From Aquabacterium parvum (GTDB lineage: Bacteria > Pseudomonadota > Gammaproteobacteria > Burkholderiales > Burkholderiaceae_C), in assembly GCF_001447195.1 (NCBI RefSeq), contig NZ_LFRI01000538.1:1-64000 (forward strand): 64,000 nucleotides of DNA, given 5' to 3'. Shown in pieces: positions 46,807 through 56,823 of the stretch. Within the stretch, counting starts at the first letter, position 1, and each line of letters starts with the position of its first letter. The position numbers and the translations under genes are program-made. The notes under the pieces were generated by a model. That model made no database searches and was not told where the DNA came from. It worked only from the letters and a program-made list of their open reading frames with translations.

Positions 46807-47292
46807 TCACTTGGCTTTGGACTTCAGGAGGTCGAGCAGCTGGTCCAGCTTCTCGTTGCTCATGAAGCTCAACATCTGACGGTCATTGACCAGCATCACC
46901 GGCGCGTCGGCGCAGGCGCCCAGGCATTCGCTGGGCTGCACGGTGAACACGCCATCGGTGGTGGTGCCATAGGGCTCGACACCCAGCTTGCTGCAGACGT
47001 GCTGCAGGGCCTTTTCACCATCACGCAGTTGGCACGGCAGGTTGGTGCACACGTTCAGCTTGAACTGGCCCACCGGCTTCTGGTTGTACATGTTGTAGAA
47101 GCTGGTGACTTCATGGACGGCCATCGGGGCCACACCCAGGTAGTCGGCCAGCTCCTGCTCGCTCTCGGACGAAACCCAGCCACGCTCCTGCTGGAGGATG
47201 GACAGGCAGGCCATGACCGCGGAAATGCGCTGGTCGGCCGGGTACTTGGCGAGTTCGCGGTCGAACCGCGCTTTGGTTTGTTCGCTCAACAT
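46807..47292 (-). CDS. nuoE: NADH-quinone oxidoreductase subunit E
   Basis: A 161-residue thioredoxin-like subunit with a [2Fe-2S] cluster, ligands in CTNLPC and ECLGAC. ATG at 47292 ([14 protein letters not shown]) fits the family; an in-frame GTG at 47319, directly after the nuoD stop, would add nine residues. Confidence 0.95.
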   Translation of the reverse strand: MLSEQTKARFDRELAKYPADQRISAVMACLSILQQERGWVSSESEQELADYLGVAPMAVHEVTSFYNMYNQKPVGQFKLNVCTNLPCQLRDGEKALQHVCSKLGVEPYGTTTDGVFTVQPSECLGACADAPVMLVNDRQMLSFMSNEKLDQLLDLLKSKAK

Positions 47293-47319
47293 GGTGGGGC
47301 TGCTCGTTGTCGCGTTCAC

Positions 47320-48573
47320 TCAGCGGTCGATCTCACCGAACACGATGTCCATCGTGCCGATGATGGCCACGGCGTCGGCAATCATGTGGCCCTTGGACAT
47401 CTCGTCCAGGGCGGCCAGGTGCGGGAAGCCGGGGGCGCGGATCTTCAGGCGATAGGGCTTGTTGGCGCCGTCGGACACCAGGTAGATGCCGAACTCGCCC
47501 TTGGGGTGCTCGACCGCGGCATAGGCCTCGGACTCGGGCACGTGGAAGCCTTCGGTGAAGAGCTTGAAGTGGTGGATCAGCTCTTCCATCGAGGACTTCA
47601 TCTCGACGCGCGAAGGCGGTGCCACCTTGTGGTTGTCGGTGATGACCGGACCCGGGTTGGCACGCAGCCAGTCCACGCACTGCTTGATGATGCGGTTGGA
47701 CTGGCGCAGCTCTTCCACGCGGACCACGTAGCGGTCGTAGCAGTCGCCGTTGGTGCCGACGGGGATGTCAAAGTCCAGCTTGTCGTAGACGTCGTAGGGC
47801 TGGTGCTTGCGCAGGTCCCACACGACGCCCGAGCCACGCAGCATGGCGCCGGTCATGCCCATCTGCAGGGCGCGTTCAGGCGAGACGACGCCGATGCCGA
47901 CGGTGCGCTGCTTCCAGATGCGGTTGTCAGTGAGCAGCGTCTCGTACTCGTCCACCAGCTTGGGGAAACGCTGGGTGAAGTCGTCGATGAAGTCCAGCAG
48001 CGAGCCCTGGCGGTTCTCGTTGAGTTTCGAGATGGCGCGGGCGTTGCGGATCTTGCTGGCCTTGTACTGCGGCATGGTGTCCGGCAGGTCGCGGTAGACA
48101 CCGCCCGGACGGAAGTAGGCCGCGTGCATGCGAGCACCCGACACCGCTTCGTACATGTCGAAGAGGTCTTCGCGCTCGCGGAAGCAGTAGATCAGGATGT
48201 TCATGGCGCCGCAGTCGAAACCGTGGCAGCCCAGCCAGAGCAGGTGGTTCAGCACGCGGGTGATTTCCGCGAACATCACGCGGATGTACTGCGCGCGAAC
48301 CGGCACGTCCACGCCCAGCATCTTCTCGATGGCCAGGCAGTAGGCGTGCTCGTTGCTCATCATCGAGACGTAGTCCAGGCGGTCCATGTAGGGCAGCGAC
48401 TGGATGTAGGTCTTGGACTCGGCCAGCTTTTCGGTGGCGCGGTGCAGCAGGCCGATGTGGGGGTCAGCGCGCTGGATGACTTCGCCGTCCAGCTCCAGCA
48501 CCAGGCGCAGCACGCCGTGTGCCGCAGGGTGCTGCGGACCAAAGTTCAGGGTGTAGTTCTTGATTTCAGCCAT
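47320..48573 (-). CDS. nuoD: NADH-quinone oxidoreductase subunit D
   Basis: A 417-residue 49-kDa-type subunit that forms the quinone site with NuoB. It begins with [22 protein letters not shown]-type sequence containing the key His, then [29 protein letters not shown] and ends [10 protein letters not shown]. Eighteen bases after nuoC. Confidence 0.96.
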   Translation of the reverse strand: MAEIKNYTLNFGPQHPAAHGVLRLVLELDGEVIQRADPHIGLLHRATEKLAESKTYIQSLPYMDRLDYVSMMSNEHAYCLAIEKMLGVDVPVRAQYIRVMFAEITRVLNHLLWLGCHGFDCGAMNILIYCFREREDLFDMYEAVSGARMHAAYFRPGGVYRDLPDTMPQYKASKIRNARAISKLNENRQGSLLDFIDDFTQRFPKLVDEYETLLTDNRIWKQRTVGIGVVSPERALQMGMTGAMLRGSGVVWDLRKHQPYDVYDKLDFDIPVGTNGDCYDRYVVRVEELRQSNRIIKQCVDWLRANPGPVITDNHKVAPPSRVEMKSSMEELIHHFKLFTEGFHVPESEAYAAVEHPKGEFGIYLVSDGANKPYRLKIRAPGFPHLAALDEMSKGHMIADAVAIIGTMDIVFGEIDR

Positions 48574-48591
48574 GACTCAGTGCTCCAGCGA

Positions 48592-49203
48592 TCAGTGCAG
48601 ACCACCGTAGTTGTCTTCGCGGATGATGCGCGGGGTGATCTCGCGCGGCTCGATGGAGACCGGCTGGTAGATCACGCGCTTTTGCTCGGCGTCGTAGCGC
48701 ATCTCGACGTGACCGGACACCGGGAAGTCCTTGCGGAAAGGGTGGCCGATGAAGCCGTAATCGGTCAGGATGCGGCGCAGGTCTTCGTGGCCATCGAACA
48801 CGATGCCGTACAGGTCGAAGGCTTCGCGCTCGAACCAGTTGGCGGCGTTCCAGATCGGGTTGACCGACTTGACGACGGGGAAGTCGTCATCGAGGGCGAA
48901 CACCTTCAGGCGCACGCGCCAGTTGTGGCTGACCGACAGCAGGTGACTGACGACGCAAAAGCGCGGGCCGTCGGTGTAGATGCTTTCGGCACCGTCCTTG
49001 TAGGCGGAATAGTCGATGCCGCACAGGTCCATCAGCTGCTCGAACTTCAGCGAGGCGTCGTCACGCAGGGTGAGCGCCACGCTTTCGTAGTCGACTGCGG
49101 AAACCGTGATGGTGATCTCGCCGCGGTCAACGACCAGGCGCTTGATCTTGTCGCCCAGAGCGGACTCCAGGGCGGCTTGCAGGGTGGCGAGTTTCTGGCT
49201 CAT
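48592..49203 (-). CDS. nuoC: NADH-quinone oxidoreductase subunit C
   Basis: A 203-residue 30-kDa-type subunit of the peripheral arm. The signature [20 protein letters not shown] followed by [12 protein letters not shown] is intact. It is separate from NuoD, unlike the fused E. coli NuoCD. Confidence 0.96.
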   Translation of the reverse strand: MSQKLATLQAALESALGDKIKRLVVDRGEITITVSAVDYESVALTLRDDASLKFEQLMDLCGIDYSAYKDGAESIYTDGPRFCVVSHLLSVSHNWRVRLKVFALDDDFPVVKSVNPIWNAANWFEREAFDLYGIVFDGHEDLRRILTDYGFIGHPFRKDFPVSGHVEMRYDAEQKRVIYQPVSIEPREITPRIIREDNYGGLH

Positions 49204-49218
49204 GCGCGTGCTTCCTGA

Positions 49219-49695
49219 TCAGCGGGCGATGGTGTTCTCACGGCGGATCTTGGCTTGCAGCTGCAAGATGCCGTAGAGCAGCGCTTCAGCGGTCGGGGGG
49301 CAGCCCGGCACGTAGACGTCGACGGGCACGATGCGGTCGCAGCCGCGCACCACCGAGTAGCTGTAGTGGTAATAGCCGCCGCCGTTGGCGCACGAGCCCA
49401 TGGACAACACCCAGCGGGGCTCTGCCATCTGGTCGTAGACCTTGCGCAGCGCCGGCGCCATCTTGTTGCACAGCGTGCCGGCCACGATCATCAGGTCGGA
49501 CTGGCGCGGACTCGGGCGGAACAGCATGCCGAAGCGGTCGATGTCGTAGCGCGCGGCACCCGCGTGCATCATCTCGACGGCGCAGCACGCCAGGCCGAAG
49601 GTCATCGGCCACAGCGAGCCGGTCTTCGACCAGTTGATCAGGGTGTCGGCGGAGGTGGTGATGAAACCTTCCTTGAAAACGCCTTCGATGCCCAT
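49219..49695 (-). CDS. nuoB: NADH-quinone oxidoreductase subunit B
   Basis: A 158-residue subunit carrying cluster N2, the last electron donor to quinone. The ligand set is visible: ACCAVEMMH with the tandem cysteines, [15 protein letters not shown] and [12 protein letters not shown]. It lies 63 bp after nuoA. Confidence 0.96.
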   Translation of the reverse strand: MGIEGVFKEGFITTSADTLINWSKTGSLWPMTFGLACCAVEMMHAGAARYDIDRFGMLFRPSPRQSDLMIVAGTLCNKMAPALRKVYDQMAEPRWVLSMGSCANGGGYYHYSYSVVRGCDRIVPVDVYVPGCPPTAEALLYGILQLQAKIRRENTIAR

Positions 49696-49758
49696 GTGAT
49701 TACCTCTTCAGATTCCGTTGGTGCCCTGTGGTGGGGAGAAAGGGAGGCACGGCCTCCG

Positions 49759-50118
49759 TCATTCCCAGTCCAGCGCACCCTTCTTCCATTCGTAGGCAAA
49801 GCCGACGACCAGGATGCCCAGGAACAACATGACAGTCAGGAAACCCGTCATGCCCACTTCCTTGAGGGCCACCGCCCAGGGGAAGAGGAAAGCGATTTCC
49901 AGGTCAAACAGGATGAACAGGATCGCGACCAGGTAGTAGCGAACGTCGAACTTCATGCGAGCGTCTTCGAAAGCTTCGAAGCCGCATTCGTAGGGAGAGT
50001 TCTTTGCCTCGTCAGGGCGACGAGGGCCGAGCAAAAAGCCCAGCAATTGGGGCGCCACGCCGACACCCACGCCAACCAGGATGAAAAGGATGACTGGCAG
50101 GTATTGCTCAATGTTCAT
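49759..50118 (-). CDS. nuoA: NADH-quinone oxidoreductase subunit A
   Basis: A 119-residue three-helix membrane subunit and first gene of the operon. The block [22 protein letters not shown] holds the conserved cysteine loop that closes the quinone cavity. ATG at 50118 is chosen; a TTG two codons upstream is in frame. The 268-bp upstream spacer should hold the operon promoter unless transcription reads through from secG. Confidence 0.95.
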   Translation of the reverse strand: MNIEQYLPVILFILVGVGVGVAPQLLGFLLGPRRPDEAKNSPYECGFEAFEDARMKFDVRYYLVAILFILFDLEIAFLFPWAVALKEVGMTGFLTVMLFLGILVVGFAYEWKKGALDWE

Positions 50119-50198
50119 GGCCAAGGGCTTTCTGATTGAACGTCATGCTGCAGCGCACCAAGCGTGCGCTGCGCGATTGGAACACATCGACAAAACAA

Positions 50199-50261
50199 AA
50201 AGCGCGCCAGGCAACCCACCAGCCGGAAATAAAACCGACTCGGCAGCGGCCAAAGCGCGCC
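50199..50261. repeat. Direct repeat in the nuoA leader region
   Basis: AAAGCGCGCC occurs at 50199-50208 and again at 50252-50261. On the minus strand each reads GGCGCGCTTT, the second followed by TTGTTTT. The self-complementary GCGCGC cores could pair as a loose terminator for the tRNA-Leu transcript. The 50119-50386 spacer otherwise shows nothing recognisable, and I did not find a clear nuo promoter. Confidence 0.35.
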
Positions 50262-50386
50262 CTCCTGAGAACTTCGAACCACGGACACGACCGCCTGACG
50301 GGGCGCTGTCGTCGCACATTTGATCAGCTACGAGCAAGCAACTGGCGCTGATCATGTGGGTGGACACAAAGACTCGTTTGATCTTT

Positions 50387-50471
50387 TGGTGCCGACGGCG
50401 AGACTCGAACTCGCACAGCTTTCGCCACTACCCCCTCAAGATAGCGTGTCTACCAATTTCACCACGTCGGC
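50387..50471 (-). tRNA. tRNA-Leu (anticodon GAG)
   Basis: An 85-nt tRNA with acceptor GCCGACG/CGTCGGC, encoded ACCA end, GGTTCGAG-type T arm (GTTCGAGTC), a long variable arm as in leucine tRNAs, and loop TTGAGGG giving anticodon GAG. It lies between secG and nuoA, the usual place in Burkholderiales. A TAGAAT box at 50582-50587 (minus strand) might be part of a promoter for it. Confidence 0.95.
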
Positions 50472-50640
50472 ATTCGAATGGACGCCAAGCTGGGGACCTG
50501 ACGTCAAGCTGCATCACGTCTTTGTGACCGCTTGTCGAACTTTGCTTCGGCTTGCCTGAGGATTGCTCACCGAAGACTCAGATTCTAAACCGAAAAACAC
50601 TTCTTCACGCAGGGTGTGTGGCGTGAATGTGTACTTTCGT

Positions 50641-50672
50641 GTGCGCCCCCCGGTTGTGACCAGGGGACGCAC
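50641..50672 (-). other. Stem-loop just after secG
   Basis: GTGCG-CCCC and GGGG-A-CGCAC can form a nine-base-pair stem about nine bases past the secG stop. No T-run follows on the minus strand, so it is more likely a 3'-end stabiliser or processing signal than an intrinsic terminator. Confidence 0.4.
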
Positions 50673-50680
50673 GCCCGACC

Positions 50681-51052
50681 TCACTTGGTGGGGATCAGGG
50701 CGGCGCCAGATGCGGGAGCAGCGGGCGCAGAAGCCGGCGCCGCACCCGAGGCCTGAGCCGCAGCACTGGCCGCCTGCTCCAACAACGAGGGCTGCTCCGA
50801 CGCGACGCCGCGGTTGGTGCCGAAGTACGCCAGCGCCAAGGTGGACACGAAGAACACCGTGGCCGCCACCGCAGTGGAGCGGGAGAGGAAATTGGCACTG
50901 CCGGTGGCGCCGAACAGGCTGCCGGACGAGCCGCCCCCGAACGAGGCACCCATGTCTGCGCCCTTGCCGTGCTGCACCAGCACCAGGCCGATCATGGCCA
51001 GCGCCGACACCACTTGCAGCAGCAAGACGATGGTCAACAAGGCTTGTTGCAT
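50681..51052 (-). CDS. secG: Preprotein translocase subunit SecG
   Basis: A 123-residue small subunit of the SecYEG channel. Two hydrophobic helices (about 3-23 and 53-75) flank the conserved [19 protein letters not shown] segment. The C-terminal 40 residues are Ala/Pro/Ser-rich, as is common in betaproteobacteria. ATG at 51052 has AGGAG upstream. It follows tpiA by 38 bp. Confidence 0.94.
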   Translation of the reverse strand: MQQALLTIVLLLQVVSALAMIGLVLVQHGKGADMGASFGGGSSGSLFGATGSANFLSRSTAVAATVFFVSTLALAYFGTNRGVASEQPSLLEQAASAAAQASGAAPASAPAAPASGAALIPTK

Positions 51053-51090
51053 GAAATCGAACTCCTGAAATCAGTGAATGCGCAGGCCGC

Positions 51091-51837
51091 TCAGGCCGCG
51101 CGCGCGATGGCAGCGAAGTCCGCTGCCTTGAGCGAGGCGCCGCCAATCAGGCCACCGTCGATGTCGGCTTGCGCGAACAGCTCTGCCGCGTTGTCAGGCT
51201 TGACGCTGCCGCCATAGAGCAAGAGCACCCGGGCCGCATCCGGCTGAGCCGCCTTCAGGCGCGAGCGCAGGAAAGCGTGCACGGCCTGAGCCTGCTCGGG
51301 CGAAGCGGTTTTGCCAGAGCCGATGGCCCAGACGGGCTCGTAAGCCACCACCACCTTGACAAGGTCTGCACCCAGCGTGGCGATGACGGCGTCGAGTTGA
51401 CGACCGACAACGGCTTCGGTCTGACCGGATTCGCGCTCTGCCAGCGTCTCACCCACACAAACGATGGGCACCAGGCCATGCGCCAGCGCAGCCTTGGCTT
51501 TGTCGGCGACCAGTTGGTCGGACTCGGCGTGGTAGCTGCGACGCTCGGAGTGACCGACGATCGCGTAGGTGGCGCCGAACTCGCGGAGCATCGGACCAGA
51601 CACCTCACCGGTGTAGGCACCCTGAGCCTGGGTGGAGACGTCTTGCGAACCGAAGGCGATGGCCGAGCCCTTCAGGGCGGCAGCCACATCGGCCAGGAAG
51701 ACAGCAGGCGGGCAGACCGCCACGTCGGCGCGAGGCGCCGTCGAGGACAGGTCGGCCGCCAGGAGGCCCTGCAGCAGATCGGCGTTGGACGCACGGCTGC
51801 CGTGCATCTTCCAGTTGCCAACAACCAGCTTCTTCAT
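51091..51837 (-). CDS. tpiA: Triosephosphate isomerase
   Basis: A 248-residue glycolytic enzyme interconverting dihydroxyacetone phosphate and glyceraldehyde 3-phosphate. It has VGNWKMHGS at the N-terminus with the catalytic Lys, VGHSERR with the catalytic His, the active-site [10 protein letters not shown] with Glu, and [13 protein letters not shown] at 51837 matches the family; a GTG at 51846 would overlap the pnp stop. Confidence 0.96.
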   Translation of the reverse strand: MKKLVVGNWKMHGSRASNADLLQGLLAADLSSTAPRADVAVCPPAVFLADVAAALKGSAIAFGSQDVSTQAQGAYTGEVSGPMLREFGATYAIVGHSERRSYHAESDQLVADKAKAALAHGLVPIVCVGETLAERESGQTEAVVGRQLDAVIATLGADLVKVVVAYEPVWAIGSGKTASPEQAQAVHAFLRSRLKAAQPDAARVLLLYGGSVKPDNAAELFAQADIDGGLIGGASLKAADFAAIARAA

Positions 51838-51842
51838 GGTGC

Positions 51843-54116
51843 TCACTGCTGCTGTTGTTGCTGTTCCTGGCCTTGCGACTCAGTGCCAGCGTCCTGGGGT
51901 GCTTGCTCGGCGCGGGGGGCGCGTTCGCGGCGGTCGCCACGGTCACCGCGATCACCACGGTCACGACCGCGATCGCCACGGTCGCCGCGGGGGCCGCGCT
52001 CTTCGCGCTCGGGCATGCCTTCAGGGCGCTCCAGCAGGGCCTTCATGGACAGCTTGACGCGGCCCTTCTCGTCCGTCTCAAGGACCTTGACCTTCACGAT
52101 CTGGCCTTCCTTGAGGTAGTCGGCCACGTTCTCGACGCGCTCGTGGGCGATCTGGCTGATGTGCAGCAGGCCGTCCTTGCCGGGCAGCAGGTTCACCAGG
52201 GCACCGAAGTCGAACAGCTTGGTGACGGCGCCTTCGTAGGTGGCGCCGATTTCCACTTCAGCGGTGATCTCGTTGATGCGCTTGATGGCGAACTCGGCCT
52301 TGGCGCCATCGGTCGAAGCGATGGTGATGACACCGTCTTCGGCGATGTTGATCTGGCAGCCGGTCTCTTCGCACAGGCCGCGGATGGTGGCGCCGCCCTT
52401 GCCGATCACGTCACGGATCTTTTCCGGGTTGATCTTGAGGGTGTAGAGGCGAGGAGCGAACTCGGAGACTTCCGTGTTGGCGCCGGCCATGGCTTCGGTC
52501 ATCTTGCCCAGGATGTGCAGGCGGGCTTCCTTGGCTTGCGCCAGCGCCACCTGCATGATTTCCTTGGTGATGCCCTGGATCTTGATGTCCATCTGCAGGG
52601 CGGTGATGCCGCCGGTGGTGCCGGCCACCTTGAAGTCCATGTCGCCGAGGTGATCTTCGTCACCCAGGATGTCGGTCAGCACGGCGAACTTGTTGCCGTC
52701 CTTGATCAGGCCCATGGCGATGCCGGCCACATGGGCCTTCATCGGCACGCCGGCGTCCATCATGGCCAGGCAGCCGCCGCAGACCGAAGCCATCGACGAG
52801 GAGCCGTTGGACTCGGTGATCTCGGAGACCACGCGCACGGTGTAGGCGAAATCTTCCTTGGCGGGCAGCAGCGGCACCAGCGAGCGCTTGGCCAGGCGGC
52901 CGTGGCCGATCTCGCGGCGCTTCGGGCTACCCACGCGACCGGTTTCACCAGTGGCGAACGGAGGCATGTTGTAGTGGAACAGGAAGGTGTCGCGGAAGTC
53001 GCCGGTCAGGGCGTCGATGCGCTGGGCGTCTTGCTCGGTGCCGAGGGTGGCGATGACCAGGGCCTGGGTTTCACCACGGGTGAACAGGGCCGAGCCGTGC
53101 ACGCGCGGCAGCACGCCGGTGCGGATCTCGATGGGGCGCACCGTGCGGGTGTCGCGGCCGTCGATGCGGGGCTCGCCGGCCAGGATCTGGCTGCGCACGA
53201 TCTTGGCCTCGATGTCAAACAACAGGCCTTCGACCTTGACGGCATCGAATTCGACGCCTTGCTCGGTCAGGGCGGCCTTCACTTCGGCGTAGGCGGCGCG
53301 GCAAGCCTGGGTGCGAGCCTGCTTGGAACGGATCTGGTAGGCGGCGCGCAGCTTTTCTTCGGCCAGGCCATTGACCTTGGCGATGAAGTCTTCGTCCTTG
53401 GCGGGCGGCTGCCAGTCCCAGGCGGGCTTGCCGGCGTCACGCACCAGCTCGTGAATGGCCTGGATGGCGATGTTGCCCTGCTCGTGGCCGAACACCACGG
53501 CGCCCAGCATGATGTCTTCCGACAGCTGATCGGCTTCGGACTCGACCATCAGCACGGCGGTTTCGGTGCCGGCGACGACCAGGTCCATCTTGGAGTTGGC
53601 GATCTCGGTGATGCTGGGGTTCAGCACGTATTCACCGTTGATGTAGCCCACGCGAGCGGCGCCGATGGGGCCGTTGAACGGGATGCCGGAGATCGACAGC
53701 GCGGCGCTGGAGGCGATCATGGCGGCGATGTCGGCCGAGACCTCGGGGTTCAGCGACACCACGTGGATGACCAGCTGCACTTCGTTGTAGAAGCCTTCGG
53801 GGAACAGCGGACGGATCGGACGGTCGATCAGGCGCGAGGTCAGGGTCTCGAGCTCGGAAGGCTTGGCTTCACGCTTGAAGAAGCTGCCAGGGATCTTGCC
53901 GGCGGCGTAGGTCTTCTCGATGTAGTCGACGGTCAGGGGGAAGAAGTCCTGGCCGGCCTTGGGGCTCTTGGCGCACACGACGGTGGCCAGCACCACGGTG
54001 CCTTCGATGTCGACCAGCACGGCGCCGGTGGCCTGGCGGGCGATTTCACCCGTTTCCATGGTGACGGTGTGGCGGCCCCACTGGAAGGTCTTGGTGACTT
54101 TGTTGAACATGGTCAT
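51843..54116 (-). CDS. pnp: Polyribonucleotide nucleotidyltransferase (PNPase)
   Basis: A 757-residue phosphorolytic exoribonuclease. Two RNase PH domains (about 10-230 and 310-540) flank an alpha-helical domain, followed by KH ([16 protein letters not shown], about 550-615) and S1 (about 620-690) RNA-binding domains. The last 60 residues are a low-complexity tail of Arg-Gly-Asp repeats and a poly-Gln end. ATG at 54116 has AGGAGA nine bases upstream. It follows rpsO behind a terminator and a long leader hairpin, the conserved rpsO-pnp arrangement. Confidence 0.96.
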   Translation of the reverse strand: MTMFNKVTKTFQWGRHTVTMETGEIARQATGAVLVDIEGTVVLATVVCAKSPKAGQDFFPLTVDYIEKTYAAGKIPGSFFKREAKPSELETLTSRLIDRPIRPLFPEGFYNEVQLVIHVVSLNPEVSADIAAMIASSAALSISGIPFNGPIGAARVGYINGEYVLNPSITEIANSKMDLVVAGTETAVLMVESEADQLSEDIMLGAVVFGHEQGNIAIQAIHELVRDAGKPAWDWQPPAKDEDFIAKVNGLAEEKLRAAYQIRSKQARTQACRAAYAEVKAALTEQGVEFDAVKVEGLLFDIEAKIVRSQILAGEPRIDGRDTRTVRPIEIRTGVLPRVHGSALFTRGETQALVIATLGTEQDAQRIDALTGDFRDTFLFHYNMPPFATGETGRVGSPKRREIGHGRLAKRSLVPLLPAKEDFAYTVRVVSEITESNGSSSMASVCGGCLAMMDAGVPMKAHVAGIAMGLIKDGNKFAVLTDILGDEDHLGDMDFKVAGTTGGITALQMDIKIQGITKEIMQVALAQAKEARLHILGKMTEAMAGANTEVSEFAPRLYTLKINPEKIRDVIGKGGATIRGLCEETGCQINIAEDGVITIASTDGAKAEFAIKRINEITAEVEIGATYEGAVTKLFDFGALVNLLPGKDGLLHISQIAHERVENVADYLKEGQIVKVKVLETDEKGRVKLSMKALLERPEGMPEREERGPRGDRGDRGRDRGDRGDRGDRRERAPRAEQAPQDAGTESQGQEQQQQQQ
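51926..51996 (-). repeat. RGD/RD repeat tract encoding the PNPase tail
   Basis: Near-tandem short repeats of CGGTCACCG/CGATCGCCA type encode runs of Arg-Gly-Asp and Arg-Asp at the PNPase C-terminus. The tract is followed by a Gln-rich end (EQQQQQQ). Length variation between strains is likely. Confidence 0.6.
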
Positions 54117-54181
54117 GGATGCAGTCTCCTGTTTGTGTCGGGCCACATGGCCCGGAGGGTGCCTTCACTCTGTCGCGATGC

Positions 54182-54231
54182 CATTCCAGCGTGCCTGCGG
54201 GCGCCCCGAGGGGGTCAACCACGCTGGAATG
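54182..54231 (-). promoter_or_regulatory. Long stem-loop in the pnp mRNA leader
   Basis: CATTCCAGCGTG (54182-54193) and CACGCTGGAATG (54220-54231) are perfect 12-bp arms around a GC-rich 26-base loop that can fold further. It lies about 65 bases before the pnp start. In E. coli a leader stem-loop is cut by RNase III and lets PNPase repress itself; the position here suggests the same role. There is no T-run, so it is not a terminator. Confidence 0.6.
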
Positions 54232-54261
54232 ACACAGCGGTCGCTCGAATGAGTGCCGGCG

Positions 54262-54308
54262 TCAAAAAACAAAAAGCCTGTGCTGGAGGCGTCCAGACAG
54301 GCTTTTTG
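54262..54308 (-). terminator. Rho-independent terminator between rpsO and pnp
   Basis: On the minus strand AAAAAGCCTGT pairs with ACAGGCTTTTT and is followed by GTTTTTT. It sits 15 bp after rpsO and would end most rpsO transcripts, with some read-through into pnp. Confidence 0.88.
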
Positions 54309-54322
54309 TCGTCATGCGGTGC

Positions 54323-54592
54323 TTACTTGCGCAGGCCCAGCTTCTGGATCAGCGCGGTGTAACGACCGAAGTCCTTGCCCTTGAGGTAGTCGAGCAGCTT
54401 GCGACGGCGGCTGACCATGCGCAGCAGGCCGCGACGACCGTGGTGGTCCTTCTTGTTGGCCTTGAAGTGAGGGGTCAGTTCGTTGATGCGGGCGGTCAGC
54501 AGGGCCACTTGCACTTCGGGAGAGCCGGTGTCGTTGGCGGCACGGGCGTTGTCCTTGATGATGGCTGCGGTGTTGATGTCTGCGACGGACAT
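54323..54592 (-). CDS. rpsO: 30S ribosomal protein S15
   Basis: An 89-residue protein of exactly the universal length, binding 16S rRNA helices 20-22. It has [33 protein letters not shown] and [19 protein letters not shown] at 54592 (MSVADINT) is the family start. Confidence 0.97.
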   Translation of the reverse strand: MSVADINTAAIIKDNARAANDTGSPEVQVALLTARINELTPHFKANKKDHHGRRGLLRMVSRRRKLLDYLKGKDFGRYTALIQKLGLRK

Positions 54593-54759
54593 GGTGTGTT
54601 TCCAAAAAACATGCAGACCGTCGGCACCCGGCATCTGCCAGCGTGCGATCGGTTTCTGCGTTGAACTTGCGACACCGGGTGAAACCAACCCAGGTCGTGC
54701 GAAGGCCCTTTCGAAAACAAGACCGAAAAATCAGCCTCGTCACCAAAGGACAGCCCATC

Positions 54760-54768
54760 ACTATATCA
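54760..54768 (-). promoter_or_regulatory. Candidate extended -10 promoter element for rpsO
   Basis: On the minus strand TGATATAGT gives an extended -10 box (TGnTATAGT) about 165 bases before the rpsO start, just past the tsaD end. No good -35 hexamer accompanies it, as is usual for extended -10 promoters. The long leader that results could bind S15. Confidence 0.4.
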
Positions 54769-54799
54769 GGATTTCGCCAGGCGGGCGAGTAGGGTCCTG

Positions 54800-55879
54800 T
54801 CAGGCGGCACCCAGGGGCCAACGAGGCAACACATCAAAAGTGCGCTCCATGGATGGCTGGGCCAGGCCGGTCTGCAAGCGCATGGCTGCCGCCAGGGCGA
54901 TCATCGCGCCGTTGTCGGTGCACAGGTGCAGCTCCGGGTAATGGACGCGGATGCCGCGGCGCTGGCAGGCGCGATTCAGTTGTTCACGAAGAAGTCGGTT
55001 GGCCCCCACACCACCGGCGATCACCACTCGCTTGAGCCCGGTGTCCTTCAGCGCGGCCAGCGATTTCTTGACCAGCACCTCGACGATGGCGGCCTGGGTG
55101 GAGGCCGCCAAATCCACCAACGTCGCGTTGTTGGCGGGATCCGACAGCGCGGCCACGTTGTCAAGCCAGCCGAGCCGCACCAAATGGGTGCGAACAGCGG
55201 TTTTCAGGCCGGCAAATGAAAAATCAAGGTTGCCGCTGTGCAGCATGGGGCGGGGCAGGTCGAACGCGTCTTCGCGCCCGCCCTCTGCCAGGCGCGCAAG
55301 GTGCGGGCCGCCCGGGTAAGGCAGCCCCATCAGCTTGGCAGATTTGTCGAAGGCCTCGCCGGCGGCATCGTCCACCGTCTCGCCCAGCAACTCATAGCGC
55401 CCCACCCCGTCAACCCGCATGAGCTGGGTGTGCCCACCGGACACCAGCAGCGCGATGAAGGGGAACTCGGGTGGATCGGCCGACAGGAAGGGAGACAACA
55501 GGTGCCCTTCCAGGTGATGGATGCCCAGCAAGGGCCGGTTCAAGGCCGTGCCCAGGGCGCAGGCGACGCCCGCGCCCACCAGCAAGGCCCCGGCCAGCCC
55601 CGGCCCGCGCGTGTAAGCCACGAGGTCCACATCGGCCATCGTCTTGCCGGTGTCGGCCATCACCTGGCGCGCCAGCGGCACCACGCGGCGGATGTGATCC
55701 CGCGACGCCAGTTCGGGCACCACGCCGCCGTACGCCTGGTGCATGTCGATCTGGCTGTGAAGGGCATGGGCAAGCAGGACCGGGGCGCCATTGGCCGGCA
55801 ATGCAACCAGCGCCACCCCCGTTTCATCACACGATGATTCGATGCCGAGGATCAGTTGGGGAGGTGCTGCTTGGGACAT
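54800..55879 (-). CDS. tsaD: tRNA N6-adenosine threonylcarbamoyltransferase TsaD
   Basis: A 359-residue enzyme that transfers threonylcarbamoyl to A37 of ANN-decoding tRNAs. It has the ASKHA-type start [14 protein letters not shown], the metal motif [16 protein letters not shown] and [13 protein letters not shown]. The ATG at 55879 lies inside the end of the upstream PEP-CTERM gene (28-base overlap), and no good ribosome site is visible. Confidence 0.95.
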   Translation of the reverse strand: MSQAAPPQLILGIESSCDETGVALVALPANGAPVLLAHALHSQIDMHQAYGGVVPELASRDHIRRVVPLARQVMADTGKTMADVDLVAYTRGPGLAGALLVGAGVACALGTALNRPLLGIHHLEGHLLSPFLSADPPEFPFIALLVSGGHTQLMRVDGVGRYELLGETVDDAAGEAFDKSAKLMGLPYPGGPHLARLAEGGREDAFDLPRPMLHSGNLDFSFAGLKTAVRTHLVRLGWLDNVAALSDPANNATLVDLAASTQAAIVEVLVKKSLAALKDTGLKRVVIAGGVGANRLLREQLNRACQRRGIRVHYPELHLCTDNGAMIALAAAMRLQTGLAQPSMERTFDVLPRWPLGAA

Positions 55880-56796
55880 GCCGCGAGTTTAGAACGGCGG
55901 CGGGCCAAGCCCAGAACCGCCAGCCCCACCCCCGCAAGGAGAAAGCCTTGCGGCTCGGGCACCACCCCCGCAGAAGCGCTGGCCCTTGCTTCCGCACGAA
56001 GAACCCCTTCCATCGACGTGCCTGCGGCATTGGTCAGCACCGCCGAAAGCACCCCGCGGTACTCGTCATGGGTCAGGCCGGTCGGCACATAGAACCATCC
56101 CGTCGGATCCATCTTGAAAGATGAGATCGTCAAGGACTTCTCCTGGTAAGACGACTGCTGGCTGTAGCCAAGTTCGGCTGTGACCAACGAAGCCTGTGCC
56201 CAGGCCGCAGCAGGGGCCTCCGGCCAGGCAAGCGCTGTCCGCTGGTCCGTCAGATCGGCCACCAAAAAGATCTCCGCGGAAAAAGTGGCACGGGTGTGAG
56301 GCGTGAGGGTAAAGGAGGCCTTGTTCGACCCCCCTTCGCCCGCGCGGACCCAGGCTGATGCAAGGATCTCGGATTGCGAGAATTCCCCGGTCGGTGTGGC
56401 GACCGCCTCCGCAGAAATCACATGCGGGCCGAGCGCAGAAGCTTCGTTGCCATTCACGCCGGCCTTGACATGTCCCTCGGCATGGTTGATGCCAGCCTGC
56501 TGGTCGGACAAATTGGAGCTCACCGTGTTGATGAACGAGCCGATGTTCGTGCAACCCCTGTCGCACCAGTAGTCGCCCACCCTTTTGGCTTGAAGGCTCC
56601 CGGAGACCCAGTTCCAGTTCGAATTGGTCTCCAGGAAGGTGATGCCGGGCGTCACGCCATCACTGAGATCGAGGTCTTCCAGTGTGACGCTCAATGCGAG
56701 ACGGGCAGAGCCGGACGCTGTGGGCAAAGAGGCCGCCTGGGCCATACCGGCCAGGGACAAGCAAGCTGCAAGCGCAGCGCAGGAAATGTGCTTCAT
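55852..56796 (-). CDS. PEP-CTERM sorting-domain protein
   Basis: A 314-residue exported protein: signal peptide ending near AQAAS (about 22), a beta-rich body and a C-terminal VPEP motif followed by a hydrophobic helix and RRR, the PEP-CTERM signal cut and anchored by exosortase. A 13-residue tail after the arginines is longer than usual and is encoded in the region overlapping tsaD. It is a paralogue of the upstream gene: both have [27 protein letters not shown] and a following ITF/IKF. Function is unknown; such proteins are often part of extracellular matrix. No exosortase gene is in the window. Confidence 0.85.
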   Translation of the reverse strand: MKHISCAALAACLSLAGMAQAASLPTASGSARLALSVTLEDLDLSDGVTPGITFLETNSNWNWVSGSLQAKRVGDYWCDRGCTNIGSFINTVSSNLSDQQAGINHAEGHVKAGVNGNEASALGPHVISAEAVATPTGEFSQSEILASAWVRAGEGGSNKASFTLTPHTRATFSAEIFLVADLTDQRTALAWPEAPAAAWAQASLVTAELGYSQQSSYQEKSLTISSFKMDPTGWFYVPTGLTHDEYRGVLSAVLTNAAGTSMEGVLRAEARASASAGVVPEPQGFLLAGVGLAVLGLARRRSKLAACPKQHLPN

Positions 56797-56823
56797 GTTT
56801 GTGCCTTGTGTGAGGTCGGTTGA

